Shown: positions 1 to 9,265, numbered from the stretch's first letter. The stretch: 64,000 nt of DNA from Streptomyces sp. SCSIO 30461 (GCF_037023745.1 NZ_CP146101.1:5596001-5660000); one strand, 5' to 3'. The notes: a model not told the origin generated them from the letters alone. Program-made: numbers and translations.

Positions 1-2
1 AG

Positions 3-2069
3 CCTCCTGAGGACAAGGTCCGCGTGCCCAAGCAACTCCCCCGGCGGGGAGTTGATTCTCCCGGTCCTTCTGGCACGGCGAACACTGCACCGAAGGCGCC
101 GGAGGCCGCGCCGAAGATGCCGGACGCGGCAGACACCGCAGGCGAGGCGGCGGGTGCCGCGAATGCCGGTGCGAAGATCCATCAGGGCTTGAACGGCGTC
201 GCCGGGAATCTGGCCGGAGGCGCGACCCGGAAGGCGATCGAAGGAGACGGCAGCAGCGCGACCCGTCGTCACGCCGGGCGCTACGCGGGAGCTGCCGTCT
301 CCGGTGCCGTGTCCGGCGCACAGGCTGGCGGGCTTCCGGGAGCCGCCATCGGCGCAGCGAAGAACGTCAGCGTCGAGGGGGCTCAGGACGCGGTCAAGGG
401 CGTGTCCAAGGTGACCGGTGGCAGCCCGGACGCCAAGTCCGCCGACCAGCGCGAGCTGGGTGCAGGTGGCACGGGCTACGAGCGCGGTGCGTCGAAGGCC
501 GACGAGGGTCTGGGCTCGAAGGCGGTCAAGGGCGTCGCCGTCGGCGGTGGCGCGTCTGCCGCTCCGCCGGCCATAGGCATGGTCATGGCCATGGCCTTCC
601 TGAACTGGCTCAAGTCCATGTTCTTCGCAGCCATGGCGATGGCCGTCAACGCCGGGAAGCTGCTGTGGACGCTCATCGTCAACATCGTTAAAGCGGTTGG
701 TCATGCGATCGCTGCGCCGTTCATGGCAATCGGCAGCTTTATGGCCAAGGGGGCGGGCGCGGTCCTGGGCGTCACCGTCACGGCGACGATGACACCTGTA
801 GCGGCGGCGATGTCGGGTGCGGTCGCGACGACTGCCACCGTAGCCCTGCTGGGCGCGGTCTTGACCGGCGTCCTCAACTCGACGGCGCTGACCGAGGGCA
901 GCATCAACGCGAACGGGACGGCGTGCGTCGTCAACGCGGGTAGCGTCGGCAACGGTTCTGGGGCCACCGTCCCTGCGGACGTAGAGAGGAACGCCAAGGA
1001 GATCTACTCGGTACTCAGCAGCTGGGGGATGCCGAAGGCGAACATCGCGGGCATCCTGGGCAACTGGTCGCAGGAGTCTGGGATCGACCCGACAAGTGTG
1101 CAGAACTTTCCCACGAGGACTTATGCCATGACCGTCGCAAAGGCCAGCGCCGCGCAGAACACGGACAACGGCATCGGGCTTGGACAGTGGACGTTCGGCC
1201 GCAACACGCTGCTGCGCCAGTACGCGAAGAGCAGGGGCGTCGACTGGTTCACGATCAAGGCGCAGTTGGCTTTCATGGTCGATGGTGACAACCCGGGCGA
1301 TGTCACGGTCTTCAAGGACATGCTCAAGAAGTCACAGGGCTCGCCGCGCGCGGCGGCGCTGTACTTCCACGAGAACTGGGAGCGTTCCGCTGACGGCGCA
1401 GCCGGGCTCACCGCACGGGGCGACAACGCCGAGATGTGGTTCGGCAAGATGAGTGGCTGGTCGGTCGACAGCTCGATCGTGGGCGGCGTCGAGAGCATCG
1501 TCGGCGGGATCATTGAGAACATCGCGAACGGAATCAACACGATCCTGGCGAACTGCACCTCCAAGGCTGGTAGTTCCGTCTCACTGAAGGACGGCGGGAT
1601 GACGCAGGACGAGGCCCAGGCCCTCGTTGACCTCTTCAACAAGGAGGGCGACAAGTTCCTCGACGACCGGTACGGTCCGCGCGGTGGCCCCGGCTCCTGC
1701 GGTGACAACCATGCGATGAACTGCGTGAGCTTCTCGACCTACTTCGTGAACAAGTACACGACGTTCCAGACCTACCCGGTCGGCGACGGCAAGGAGACGG
1801 CTTACACGATTGCGAGGGTTACCGACAAGCAGATGTCCTCGACTCCGACGGCCTACTCGGTGGGCTCCGCCCCGGGCAGCATCCCCGCCGGCCACACTCT
1901 CGTGGTACTCGGCATCCAGGGCGACAAGGTCATCCTCGGCGAGGCCGGCTACTGCGCCTACATGGGTCGGGTCCGCGTCGACAGCGCGGCGCGGATGGCG
2001 GCCGAGGGCTGGAAGTTCGTGGACATGTCGGACTCGATGCTCCCCTCCGACAAGATCAAGACGGTCTGA
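3..2069 (+). CDS. Membrane-anchored lysozyme-like + CHAP-like wall hydrolase of a transfer system (5' end open)
   Basis: Probably cuts peptidoglycan locally so the conjugation channel can cross the wall. Residue numbers count from the GTG at 24. An Ala/Gly-rich N-terminal third is followed by a cluster of hydrophobic segments (about 190-290). A phage-tail-lysozyme-like domain lies at about 320-490 (key pieces: GILGNWSQESGIDP and GIGLGQW). The C-terminal domain (about 535-680) looks like a CHAP/NlpC amidase, with a candidate catalytic Cys in MNCVSFSTYF and His in GHTLVVLG. Two wall-cutting activities on one membrane protein is the layout of Gram-positive T4SS hydrolases. The frame stays open from base 3 to the GTG at 24, so the true start may lie outside the window. 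The domain calls are by eye; the catalytic residues are inferred. Confidence 0.7.
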   Translation, partial: PPEDKVRVPKQLPRRGVDSPGPSGTANTAPKAPEAAPKMPDAADTAGEAAGAANAGAKIHQGLNGVAGNLAGGATRKAIEGDGSSATRRHAGRYAGAAVSGAVSGAQAGGLPGAAIGAAKNVSVEGAQDAVKGVSKVTGGSPDAKSADQRELGAGGTGYERGASKADEGLGSKAVKGVAVGGGASAAPPAIGMVMAMAFLNWLKSMFFAAMAMAVNAGKLLWTLIVNIVKAVGHAIAAPFMAIGSFMAKGAGAVLGVTVTATMTPVAAAMSGAVATTATVALLGAVLTGVLNSTALTEGSINANGTACVVNAGSVGNGSGATVPADVERNAKEIYSVLSSWGMPKANIAGILGNWSQESGIDPTSVQNFPTRTYAMTVAKASAAQNTDNGIGLGQWTFGRNTLLRQYAKSRGVDWFTIKAQLAFMVDGDNPGDVTVFKDMLKKSQGSPRAAALYFHENWERSADGAAGLTARGDNAEMWFGKMSGWSVDSSIVGGVESIVGGIIENIANGINTILANCTSKAGSSVSLKDGGMTQDEAQALVDLFNKEGDKFLDDRYGPRGGPGSCGDNHAMNCVSFSTYFVNKYTTFQTYPVGDGKETAYTIARVTDKQMSSTPTAYSVGSAPGSIPAGHTLVVLGIQGDKVILGEAGYCAYMGRVRVDSAARMAAEGWKFVDMSDSMLPSDKIKTV

Positions 2070-2093
2070 TGCGCTGCATCTGATCCGGGAGCG

Positions 2094-2131
2094 AGAAGCC
2101 GGTGCCGGGCGATCCGGGCACCGGCTTCTTC
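2094..2131 (+). terminator. Rho-independent-type hairpin after the wall hydrolase gene
   Basis: A 12-bp perfect stem (2095-2106 with 2117-2128, GAAGCCGGTGCC / GGCACCGGCTTC) lies 25 bases after the stop codon and is followed by a short T-rich stretch. It separates the hydrolase gene from the next transcription unit. Confidence 0.65.
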
Positions 2132-2204
2132 ATGTCCGGTGCAGGCCGTCGTGCCAGCTTCACCTTTCGGCACTCTTATTGAATGGATTAAGACTCGGTG
2201 GTGA

Positions 2205-2223
2205 ATCTCTTTCGATATAGGCT
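2205..2223 (+). promoter_or_regulatory. Candidate promoter region before the VirB8-like gene cluster
   Basis: An AT-rich island in otherwise GC-rich DNA carries CTCTTTCGATATAGGCT. The TAGGCT (2218-2223) matches an actinobacterial -10 box and is preceded by TTCGA (2211-2215). No TTGACA-like -35 is visible at the right distance. A very similar CTCTTTCGATAGG stretch lies before the RNA polymerase gene at 22425-22438. Confidence 0.4.
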
Positions 2224-2265
2224 TGAGTCGTTTATGAGAGCAACGTGGAGTGAGGAGAGTGTTCG

Positions 2266-3246
2266 GTGACGACAGTCCATGACGCGCCCGAAAGCACGGG
2301 CCCCGAGGAGACCGGGCCGATGCCCGAGGAGAAGCCCGCGGCACCGAAGACGCACAAGAAGCTCACCGGAGCTGAGCTCGAAGAGCGCTTCGCAGGCTGG
2401 ACGATGCGCCAACGCGAACGGGTCCAGGCCCGTGCTCCGGAGGGCAACGCGCGTCTGTTCCGCCGCGGCGTCACCGCGGTGATGGGGGCCGGGATCCTCG
2501 CCCTGGTCGTCGCCACGGGCGTAACCGGCGAGAGCTACAAGACGAGCACGGCGGACAACAAGGCCCGGATCGTCCAGCTCAAGGGGCAGTTGGACGATGC
2601 CCGGTCCACGCCTGCGAAGGCGGACGTCGGCGCGCGGTTGTCCAAGCTCACCGAGGCGGCAGCCGTCGACGCGAAGAAGGTCGCGTCCGGGGAGCAGGCC
2701 TTCGCCACGTTGTACCACCAGGCCGGCGTTCAGCCCAGCCCGCGCAACGGGGCACCGAACCGGGCCACGCTGGAGATCATCAAGCACCGCCGGGACATGG
2801 CCCCATTGTTCAGCAAGAGCTCCTTCCTGGTCAGTGACAAGGAGGCGTACAGCACTTCGTCGCTGACGCCGTTCGATGCGACCACCGAGATCGATCCGCG
2901 CCACGCCTGGTACATCCGCTACGCGGGCCAGAACGCAGCTGCCCCGAGCACGTACGCGTGGAAGGTCGAAACGGTGATGCCCGATCTAAGAGTGAAGGAC
3001 GGCTCGGGCGCGACGAACGAGGCAAAGGTCGTCTGGCTGTGCCGGGACACGAAGAGCGGCGAGGTGCTCGCCTGGGCGAGCGCGCGCTACGTGCGCAACG
3101 GCACGGCGGGGGCCTTCGATCGCTTGGCGCTCGTGGTGACCGCGGCCGGTGCTCAGTACGAGAGCCCCGCGATCAAGATGCCGGCCGGGTCCGGAGCCCC
3201 TGAACTCAGCGACACGGGCACACAGAAGAAGGGCGGGAAGCGATGA
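2266..3246 (+). CDS. Single-TM transfer-channel protein, VirB8-like (tentative)
   Basis: Predicted inner-membrane component of the transfer channel. The cytoplasmic N-terminus (1-68) is rich in Glu/Lys/Arg, one TM helix lies at about 68-90 (AVMGAGILALVVATG), then a short coiled-coil-like stretch and an extracytoplasmic mixed alpha/beta domain (about 200-310). That order is the VirB8/TcpC plan, but I see no diagnostic motif. The GTG start is preceded by GGAGTGAGGAG. The next gene overlaps by 4 bases (ATGA), so the two are translated together. The next three genes have the same architecture, suggesting a duplicated set. Function is inferred from architecture and context. Confidence 0.55.
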   Translation: MTTVHDAPESTGPEETGPMPEEKPAAPKTHKKLTGAELEERFAGWTMRQRERVQARAPEGNARLFRRGVTAVMGAGILALVVATGVTGESYKTSTADNKARIVQLKGQLDDARSTPAKADVGARLSKLTEAAAVDAKKVASGEQAFATLYHQAGVQPSPRNGAPNRATLEIIKHRRDMAPLFSKSSFLVSDKEAYSTSSLTPFDATTEIDPRHAWYIRYAGQNAAAPSTYAWKVETVMPDLRVKDGSGATNEAKVVWLCRDTKSGEVLAWASARYVRNGTAGAFDRLALVVTAAGAQYESPAIKMPAGSGAPELSDTGTQKKGGKR

Positions 3247-3944
3247 CGGAGCAGACGGCAGCACCCACACGACGGGGATTCTTCCGGCGCAACGTCTCGG
3301 TCCTGGCGACGGCAGCGGTCCTCACGGTCGTCGCGACAGTTGCCAGTGTGACTTGGAGCAGCCAGCACGCGGCCCTGGCTGAGCAGGAAGCCCAGGTCAA
3401 CGATGCCGAGGGACATCTGGCAGGCATCCAGAAGAGGAATGCCGAGCAGGTGAACGCGGACGTTATGGCGGCCCTGGGTGTCAGCCGGAACCGGCTGAGT
3501 GCCGACAGTGAGCGCATCAGGTCGCTGCTCTCGATGGCTTTCACGTGGGACTCGGGACAGAGCTACGAGGCGGCGCGCGAGGGTCTGAAGAGCCGGTTCG
3601 GTCTCATTGAGAGCGATATGTTCCTGAGGTCGTTCATGCCTTCGTCGAGATTCAACGAGGACTCCCAGGGGCGGCGTTACTACTACATCGACACAGTCGG
3701 CCTGAACTCGGCCCTCGGCGCGGATCCGGACATCGAAGTCGTTGACGTCAAGGCGGGTGTCTACACCTACGCCGCCCTGGCCGATATCGAGGTCACCTCC
3801 GACGCAGCGAACCAGAACAAGTCGAGCAAAGCCAGTGTCACGGCGCACCGGCGCGCGCTGCTCTTCGTCACGTTCGACGCCCGGGGCAAGGTCTCGAATC
3901 TCTCCGGCATCCCGGCAAGCGGCGAGACCCGCCATTCCGGATAG
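3243..3944 (+). CDS. Second single-TM VirB8-like/NTF2-like protein
   Basis: The N-terminus carries RRGFFRR followed by one TM helix (about 17-36), then a helical linker and a C-terminal domain (about 90-225). The FTWDSGQSYEAAREGLKSRF segment resembles the first helices of NTF2-like domains found in VirB8 and Mce-associated proteins. The ATG overlaps the previous stop by 4 bases, indicating translational coupling. It probably assembles with its upstream neighbour in the envelope part of the transfer machinery. The family call rests on layout and position only. Confidence 0.5.
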   Translation: MTEQTAAPTRRGFFRRNVSVLATAAVLTVVATVASVTWSSQHAALAEQEAQVNDAEGHLAGIQKRNAEQVNADVMAALGVSRNRLSADSERIRSLLSMAFTWDSGQSYEAAREGLKSRFGLIESDMFLRSFMPSSRFNEDSQGRRYYYIDTVGLNSALGADPDIEVVDVKAGVYTYAALADIEVTSDAANQNKSSKASVTAHRRALLFVTFDARGKVSNLSGIPASGETRHSG

Positions 3945-3955
3945 ACATGACTCCC

Positions 3956-3980
3956 TTTCGACTAGCCTCATTGATAGAGT
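3956..3980 (+). promoter_or_regulatory. Candidate promoter before the broken third VirB8-like gene
   Basis: TTTCGA at 3956-3961 and TAGAGT at 3975-3980 lie in an AT-rich stretch just after the previous stop codon. The same pair of words occurs before several other genes of this element. Confidence 0.35.
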
Positions 3981-4037
3981 TGCACTGACATTCAAGTGAA
4001 GCGGTGAGTTGAGGACCAATGGAATCGACACAGATCG

Positions 4038-4687
4038 ATGAGTCAGGTGGGAGCGCATGTGGGTGCGCTGCTGTGCTTCGTACTCTCCGCGGGGTTCTCC
4101 GGCGGTCATAGCGCGGTGAGCGATAGGGCTGCATCGGAGATCTCCTCTCTGCAGGAGCAGATCAGGATCACCGAGGCGAAGACGGCGGCGCTACCGAAGG
4201 CCGACGACGCCGAGCGTGGTCTGACCGCGGCTCTGACGGCGGCTGGCCAGGTCGCCAAGCTGCAGAACGACTACCGCTACCTGACGCCCAGCGTGGCGGC
4301 AGACGGCGGCACGCTCGTCACGGCGACGAGTCAGTCGACACTGCGCAACCTCATCCCCTACTTCACGCCCTCGGCGCACTGGACGAACCTAAAACCGTGG
4401 TACCTGCTCGCCAGTGACAAGGGCGTGGCAGCCGGCGTCGGGATCCCGATGAGCTTCAGCTCCGGCTTTGAGTGGGCCGCCTAGGTGCCCTACCTAGTCA
4501 ACGACGACAGCACCATCGCCGCGACCTGGCTGGCGATGGAGACCAGGACCGGTACGGGCGAGAAGCCGGCGCACTGCTGGCCTGGGCCCGCGCCGACTAC
4601 GACCTGGTCCGCAAGTCGTTCGTGAACATCCAGACCGGCACGACGGCCACCGGCGAGGCCCTGAAGCAGGAGGTGACGGCACCATGA
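4038..4687 (+). pseudogene. Third single-TM VirB8-like protein, broken by a stop and a frameshift
   Basis: Residues 1-148 give a hydrophobic N-terminus, a coiled-coil-like stretch and the beginning of the extracytoplasmic domain, then an in-frame TAG at 4482-4484 after FEWAA. The frame reads on sensibly beyond the stop (VPYLVNDDSTIAATWLAMET) up to about 4560. There a one-base shift moves the coding sense to the frame ending at 4687 (GALLAWARADYDLVRKSF). The LLAWARADY part matches VLAWASARY in the gene at 2266, so the two are paralogues. Either the gene has decayed or two sequencing errors are present. The gene ends 4 bases into the next start, as in an intact operon. Confidence 0.6.
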
Positions 4688-5257
4688 AGGGGGAGATCAA
4701 GGACAAGTTGCGCCGACCCGCCGGGAAGATCCTGCTCGGCGGTGCCGGGGCGCTGCTCGTGCTCTGGGTGGTCACGCTCGGAACCGGCCTGCTCAGCGAC
4801 GGCCCGGCCGCGTCGGACACCCAGGCCGATGCGGTTGTTCAGAAACTCGAAGGCAACCTCGGCGACGCCCAGGCCAAGCTCGCAACACAGCACACGGCGC
4901 GGCTGGTTCAGCTGCCCGGCATGGACATCGAGCGAGTGAACCGTGACAGGGCGACGGGCCGGTCCCTCCTGCTCAGCCTCACCGACAGCTCGACGTCAAC
5001 CCGGACCGTCAAGGAGCAGCAGGTGCTGCTCGACGCGTGCCACGGCTTCCTCGACCACAGGTCCCGGGTGCTCACCATTCGTACCAGAGTGTGTGAGTCG
5101 GCTGCAGGACCTGAACTACTCGCACACGGGGGTGGCTCGGCTCGATCCAGTCCGCGTCGGACCGGATCAGAACAGCGCTGCCAAGAGCGAGTTCCTGGTC
5201 TTCACCTACTCCACCTCTCACAGCGAGGAACAGCCCTCCCCCAAGCCGACCGGGTGA
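4684..5257 (+). pseudogene. Fourth single-TM VirB8-like protein, frameshifted near 5090
   Basis: Starts with ATG overlapping the previous stop. The N-terminal TM helix (about 16-36, ILLGGAGALLVLWVVTLG) is followed by a coiled-coil-like region. As written, the first frame runs to 5310 but loses coding character after about 5090. The neighbouring frame then continues with plausible protein (ECVSRLQDLNYSHTGVARL to SEEQPSPKPTG) and stops at 5257. A single-base indel near 5085-5095 would restore one protein of about 190 aa. A real frameshift and a sequencing error cannot be separated here. Confidence 0.55.
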
Positions 5258-5320
5258 GCAAAGCGGCCACCGCTTCAGCACGCACCCCAGAGGACCCCGA
5301 CGAGACATAAGGACACGAAC

Positions 5321-5845
5321 ATGTCGACCCAGACCCTGGAGAAGACCGAGACGACCGCCCCGACAAGCACGGCCGTGACAGCGAAGAAGACCATGGCGAA
5401 GCCCGCGAAGGAACAGAAGGACTCGAAGCTGCGCACCGGATGGCGGCGTCTGGCCCCGAAGAAGGAGACCGGCAGGTTCTCCGTTGTGGTGTGGGCGGGG
5501 TTCTTCCGGGCCATCATCATTCTCGCCGACTACCTGCTGGCGTTCATCACGGCCACGGTCATCATTCCGCTGCTGGGCGCATGGCTGCACCAGCAGTCGG
5601 GCGCATCCCGGGGTGCGCTCAGTGCGGACGGAACCATCGCCATGTGGCTGATGCCGCTCCTCTTCCTGGTCGCACTGCTCGCCGCGGGCGAGATCGTCGT
5701 GATGCGCGGCATGTGGCGCTGGGCAACGCGGATGATCGCGAAGATCCGGCACGCCCGGGGTGAGTCGACCGGCGCTGACGTCACACCGAAGTCCACGACC
5801 AGGACCACCAACCAGAGCAAGACCAACGGCAAGAGGAGCAAGTGA
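5321..5845 (+). CDS. Two-TM membrane protein of the transfer cluster
   Basis: 174 aa. The basic, Thr/Lys-rich N-terminus (1-50) is followed by two TM helices (about 58-85 and 108-127), and the C-terminal tail is again strongly basic. The stop overlaps the next start (TGATG), placing it in one operon with the unknown 5845 gene. A short two-helix protein at this position could be the counterpart of a small T4SS membrane subunit such as VirB3, but no sequence motif proves that. Confidence 0.55.
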   Translation: MSTQTLEKTETTAPTSTAVTAKKTMAKPAKEQKDSKLRTGWRRLAPKKETGRFSVVVWAGFFRAIIILADYLLAFITATVIIPLLGAWLHQQSGASRGALSADGTIAMWLMPLLFLVALLAAGEIVVMRGMWRWATRMIAKIRHARGESTGADVTPKSTTRTTNQSKTNGKRSK

Positions 5846-6882
5846 TGCGCACCGCAGGACTGACGATGAACGACGTATGGGCCCACCGTGTCCTGCGTGA
5901 ACGAGGAGTGGAGACGTACCGGCTGGAGGGGGTGACCGCCGAGCTCGGCGTCATGGTCGAATCGCTCGACCTCAAGCACCGGGGCAAGGAGGAGAACTAC
6001 CGCCCCTATCTGCACATGGCGGGCGAGCTCCGCTCGGTCACCCCGGCCAAGGCCCTGCCGTTCGGCATCTCCCAGGTGACCTACTCCCCCGGCCAGGGCG
6101 AGAAGGTAGACGCCTTCTACGAGTTCGACGACGAGCAGCTGGTCGTGCTCGCCAGCAAGGGCTACTTCACGAGCGGCTTCGCAGTGCCCGAACAGGTCAC
6201 CGGGATCGAATGGGAGCTGCCGGCCACGGCGGACATGCTCGTACTCGCTCCGTCGGGGGCGCAGACCGAAGGCGATGTGCCCGTGGTCTTCACCCAGATC
6301 CACGACATCGGAGGCCTAGAGATCGATCTCGAGTCCAGCGGCTACGACCTCGCGGGCTACTTCGCCGACCACGCCAAGGACGGCGTCCCGCGGGCTGAAG
6401 CCGTAGTCGATGCGCGCGGGCTGAAGGCACGCTCGGACGCGATCAACTCGCTGTTCACCGAGGACGAGCTGGGCCTGGACACCGAGGTCAAGCAGGTCGT
6501 CGGAGCGCCCGTACCTGAGGCAGCGCCGGTCGCTGACAGCATCAGCGCGCGTCTGCAGCAGATCGAGGCGGAGATCGCCGCCGAACGGGAGCAGTACCAG
6601 ACCGAGCGCGCGAGCACCGAGGGCACCACGGAGAACCTCTACCGGGATCGCGTGGCGGCAACGTTGCAGACGGCTGAGGAGCCGTTCACTCCCCCGGTTC
6701 CGACCTGTGAGGCGCAGCGCGACCTGAACCTGGATCTCTTGGAGCGAGAGGAGCAGGAGCAGGAGTCCCGGCGGCGTGAGGTCAAACCCGTTCCGAGTCT
6801 GGACGAGCGCAAGCGCCAGGTGGCCCAGCGTGCGGCCGGTCTGGATGTCGGCGAGGACGGCGAGCAGAGCCTGGGGTCTTGA
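5845..6882 (+). CDS. Unknown conserved-looking protein of the transfer operon
   Basis: 345 aa, family not recognised. Residues 1-200 look like a compact alpha/beta domain (VWAHRVLRERGVETYRLEG near the start); residues 230-345 are charged, helical and coiled-coil-like (SISARLQQIEAEIAAEREQ). There is no signal peptide or TM helix, so it is probably cytoplasmic. I chose the ATG at 5845, whose TGATG overlap couples it to the upstream membrane protein; a GTG sits 3 bases earlier. It precedes the relaxase gene, so a role in relaxosome or channel assembly is possible but unproven. Confidence 0.5.
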   Translation: MRTAGLTMNDVWAHRVLRERGVETYRLEGVTAELGVMVESLDLKHRGKEENYRPYLHMAGELRSVTPAKALPFGISQVTYSPGQGEKVDAFYEFDDEQLVVLASKGYFTSGFAVPEQVTGIEWELPATADMLVLAPSGAQTEGDVPVVFTQIHDIGGLEIDLESSGYDLAGYFADHAKDGVPRAEAVVDARGLKARSDAINSLFTEDELGLDTEVKQVVGAPVPEAAPVADSISARLQQIEAEIAAEREQYQTERASTEGTTENLYRDRVAATLQTAEEPFTPPVPTCEAQRDLNLDLLEREEQEQESRRREVKPVPSLDERKRQVAQRAAGLDVGEDGEQSLGS

Positions 6883-6905
6883 GGGCGGATCAGGCATGAC
6901 GAGCG

Positions 6906-6940
6906 CGGCCCCGGTTGCTGGCGAGCGGCAGCCGGGGCCG
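6906..6940 (+). terminator. GC-rich hairpin between the channel operon and the relaxase gene
   Basis: A 9-bp perfect stem (CGGCCCCGG at 6906-6914 with CCGGGGCCG at 6932-6940) has no U-tract. It could be a terminator or an attenuator ahead of the relaxase. Confidence 0.45.
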
Positions 6941-6976
6941 TAGTGCATCGGTACCGAGACAGGAAGGAGAGCGACG

Positions 6977-9265
6977 ATGGGCCTGAAGCAGGACATCGTG
7001 ATCGTCAATGAGTTCAGCGTGCCACTGCCCGGCGGCAAGGGGTCGCGCGGTGCGACGCCGGGTGACTACGTCACCCGGTACATGGCCCGCGAGCAGGCAA
7101 CCGAGTCGCTGGCTCCGATCCAGCGCCTGCGCACCGACGACTTCATCATGCGCTACATGGCGCGGGAGTCCGCCGTCGAGCGCGCCTGCATCTCGCGGAG
7201 TGCGGCGAAGCATGAGATGCGCCAGGCCCAGGGCGACGGCGGTGTGGCCTTCGGCTACGGCTCAGTCTCACTCTCCGATGAGCAGCTCAAGGCGGCCAGC
7301 AAAGACATCCAGCACTACTTCGACGCTGGGCACACCGTGCTCAAGACGGTGCTGTCCTTCGACGAGGAGTACCTGAGGAAGCACCGCATCGTCGATCAGG
7401 ACTTCCACTGCGAGGCACGCGGCGACTACCGCGGCCACATCGACCAGATGAAGCTGCGCATGGCGATCATGCACGGTCTGGAGCGGATGAGCTCGGGCAC
7501 CGGCGGCTTCGACGACCTGCGCTACGTCGGGGTCATCCAGATCGACACCGAGCACGTGCACTGCCACCTGGCCATGGTCGACGCCGGCCGGGGCCAGGTG
7601 ACGAAGACCGGTACGCAGCGCGGCAAGCTCCTGGACCGGCACAAGTCCAGGCTCCGCCGCGGTATTGACGCCTGGCTCGATGAGAAGCAGGCGGTGGCTC
7701 ATCTCTCCAGCGCCGTCGGCTACGAACGGCGCAACGTCACCACCTTCATCAAGCGGTGGGCTCACGAGCGGATCCGCGCCGAGTCCCTGCCGCAGTTCCT
7801 GCTTGCTTGCCTGCCAGCAGACCGAACATTGTGGCGCGCCGGCTCGAATGACGCCCGCATGCGCAAGGCGAACCAACTGGTGACCGAACTGGTGAAGGAG
7901 CAACTCGACCGTGCCGGGTCCCCGATGCCGGAGGCGATGGAGCGCATCGTCGACTACGCCAACGAGCGCCGCGCGAAAGAGTCTCTGAGCACGGAGGAAT
8001 GGCAGAAGCTGGTCGAGCGGGGACGCACGCAGATCATGGAGCGCGCCGTCAACGGCATCTACCAGATGCTGCGGGCCTTGCCGGAATCGGAGCTGCGGGT
8101 GCGCACGCCGATGCTCGAAGTCATGGGGATGGACTACCAGCAGATGGCGGCGCTCGCCGCGGACCGGCAGGGCGAAGACGAGAATGCTGAGGCCGACTTG
8201 CTCTCCTTCGGCTTCCGGCTGCGCAGCTACGCCTCACGCCTGCAGCATCACCGGGAGAAGGCCGGGGTCTACCGCGACCTCACACGCCAGTGGGAACAGG
8301 CCGAGAACGCCGGCGTCGCCGCCGAGGACTCGCGCCCGCTCTACGACTTCTACCGCTTCGAGGAGAACTACCACCGGCGGCTGATGAGCAAGTACCGGCA
8401 CTTCCTGCCCTTCCTCGGGGACGCCGGCCAGTGGTACGAGCAGCAGCAGGACGTGGCGACCTACGGCCAGCGGCTGCTCTCGCTCATGGCGCTGCGCGCG
8501 GATGCCTCCCTGCAGCAGACGAAAGACCCTGAGATGGCTGAGAACCTGGGCCGGACGATCTACGATCAGCCCGGCGGCCGACTTCTGACCGAAGGCAACC
8601 GCGGCCGGGCGGTGCTGGATGCGCGCATCCGGACGATGAAGCAGTCCTATGACCAGAAGCTGGACGGCCTGCGGGCTGATCTCGCGTCCTGCGGCCTGGT
8701 GCTGCGCGTGGGGCCGAGCGCCGATGACCAAGCGAGTACCGAGACCGACGCGGCCAGCACGGACTTCAAAATCGTCGCCGGTGCCGCGTATGACTTCGAC
8801 GAGGTCAAGGCTCTGGACCTGCACCACCTGGGCTACGACTTCGTCACCGACGTCGCGATCGGGCCGCACGCACACCATACCTTCGCCGAGACGACCAGGA
8901 ACCGCCGGCGGCTGCTGCTGGCGGCGATGGACTACCTGGACCAGTCCGGCCAGGCCGAGGCGATTCCCGATCTGCCGGTGGACGATGTCGCGGCGATGAC
9001 ACGGGTCTCCCAGGAGCTGACACCTCAGCAGACGGACGAGGAATCCAGCACCCTTGTGCTGCGCTCCCGAATCGCGGAGCTGCGCGCCGAGCGCGAGCAG
9101 GCCGAGCGGATGCGGCGATCCAAGGCTTCGTCACTGGACGCCGACCTCGCCGTGCGGGTCCAGGCCCAGGTCGACCAGGCTGTGATCACAGCGGACGCCG
9201 GAATCGAATTCGACTCGCAGCAACCCACTATCCAGACTGACTTTCGGAGCGAACAGAAAGACTAG
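6977..9265 (+). CDS. MobL-like HUH relaxase
   Basis: Nicks the element at its transfer origin and pilots the single strand into the recipient. The HUH metal-binding motif is visible as TEHVHCHLAMVD at about residues 190-201, inside YVGVIQID. The N-terminus contains two copies of an R-Y-M-A-R-E segment (YVTRYMAREQATE near 33, FIMRYMARESAVE near 57), similar to the Y-M-x-R-E signature of MobL relaxases of Gram-positive T4SS elements. Residues about 290-762 are mostly helical with no recognised domain. The ATG is preceded by AGGAAGGAGAG. Which Tyr is catalytic cannot be decided by eye. It works with the TraG/VirD4-type ATPase at 17194. Confidence 0.75.
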   Translation: MGLKQDIVIVNEFSVPLPGGKGSRGATPGDYVTRYMAREQATESLAPIQRLRTDDFIMRYMARESAVERACISRSAAKHEMRQAQGDGGVAFGYGSVSLSDEQLKAASKDIQHYFDAGHTVLKTVLSFDEEYLRKHRIVDQDFHCEARGDYRGHIDQMKLRMAIMHGLERMSSGTGGFDDLRYVGVIQIDTEHVHCHLAMVDAGRGQVTKTGTQRGKLLDRHKSRLRRGIDAWLDEKQAVAHLSSAVGYERRNVTTFIKRWAHERIRAESLPQFLLACLPADRTLWRAGSNDARMRKANQLVTELVKEQLDRAGSPMPEAMERIVDYANERRAKESLSTEEWQKLVERGRTQIMERAVNGIYQMLRALPESELRVRTPMLEVMGMDYQQMAALAADRQGEDENAEADLLSFGFRLRSYASRLQHHREKAGVYRDLTRQWEQAENAGVAAEDSRPLYDFYRFEENYHRRLMSKYRHFLPFLGDAGQWYEQQQDVATYGQRLLSLMALRADASLQQTKDPEMAENLGRTIYDQPGGRLLTEGNRGRAVLDARIRTMKQSYDQKLDGLRADLASCGLVLRVGPSADDQASTETDAASTDFKIVAGAAYDFDEVKALDLHHLGYDFVTDVAIGPHAHHTFAETTRNRRRLLLAAMDYLDQSGQAEAIPDLPVDDVAAMTRVSQELTPQQTDEESSTLVLRSRIAELRAEREQAERMRRSKASSLDADLAVRVQAQVDQAVITADAGIEFDSQQPTIQTDFRSEQKD

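Noticed and set aside
6883..6976. oriT directly upstream of the relaxase gene
   Set aside because: One GC-rich hairpin is present, but no nick-like sequence or set of inverted repeats could be recognised by eye.
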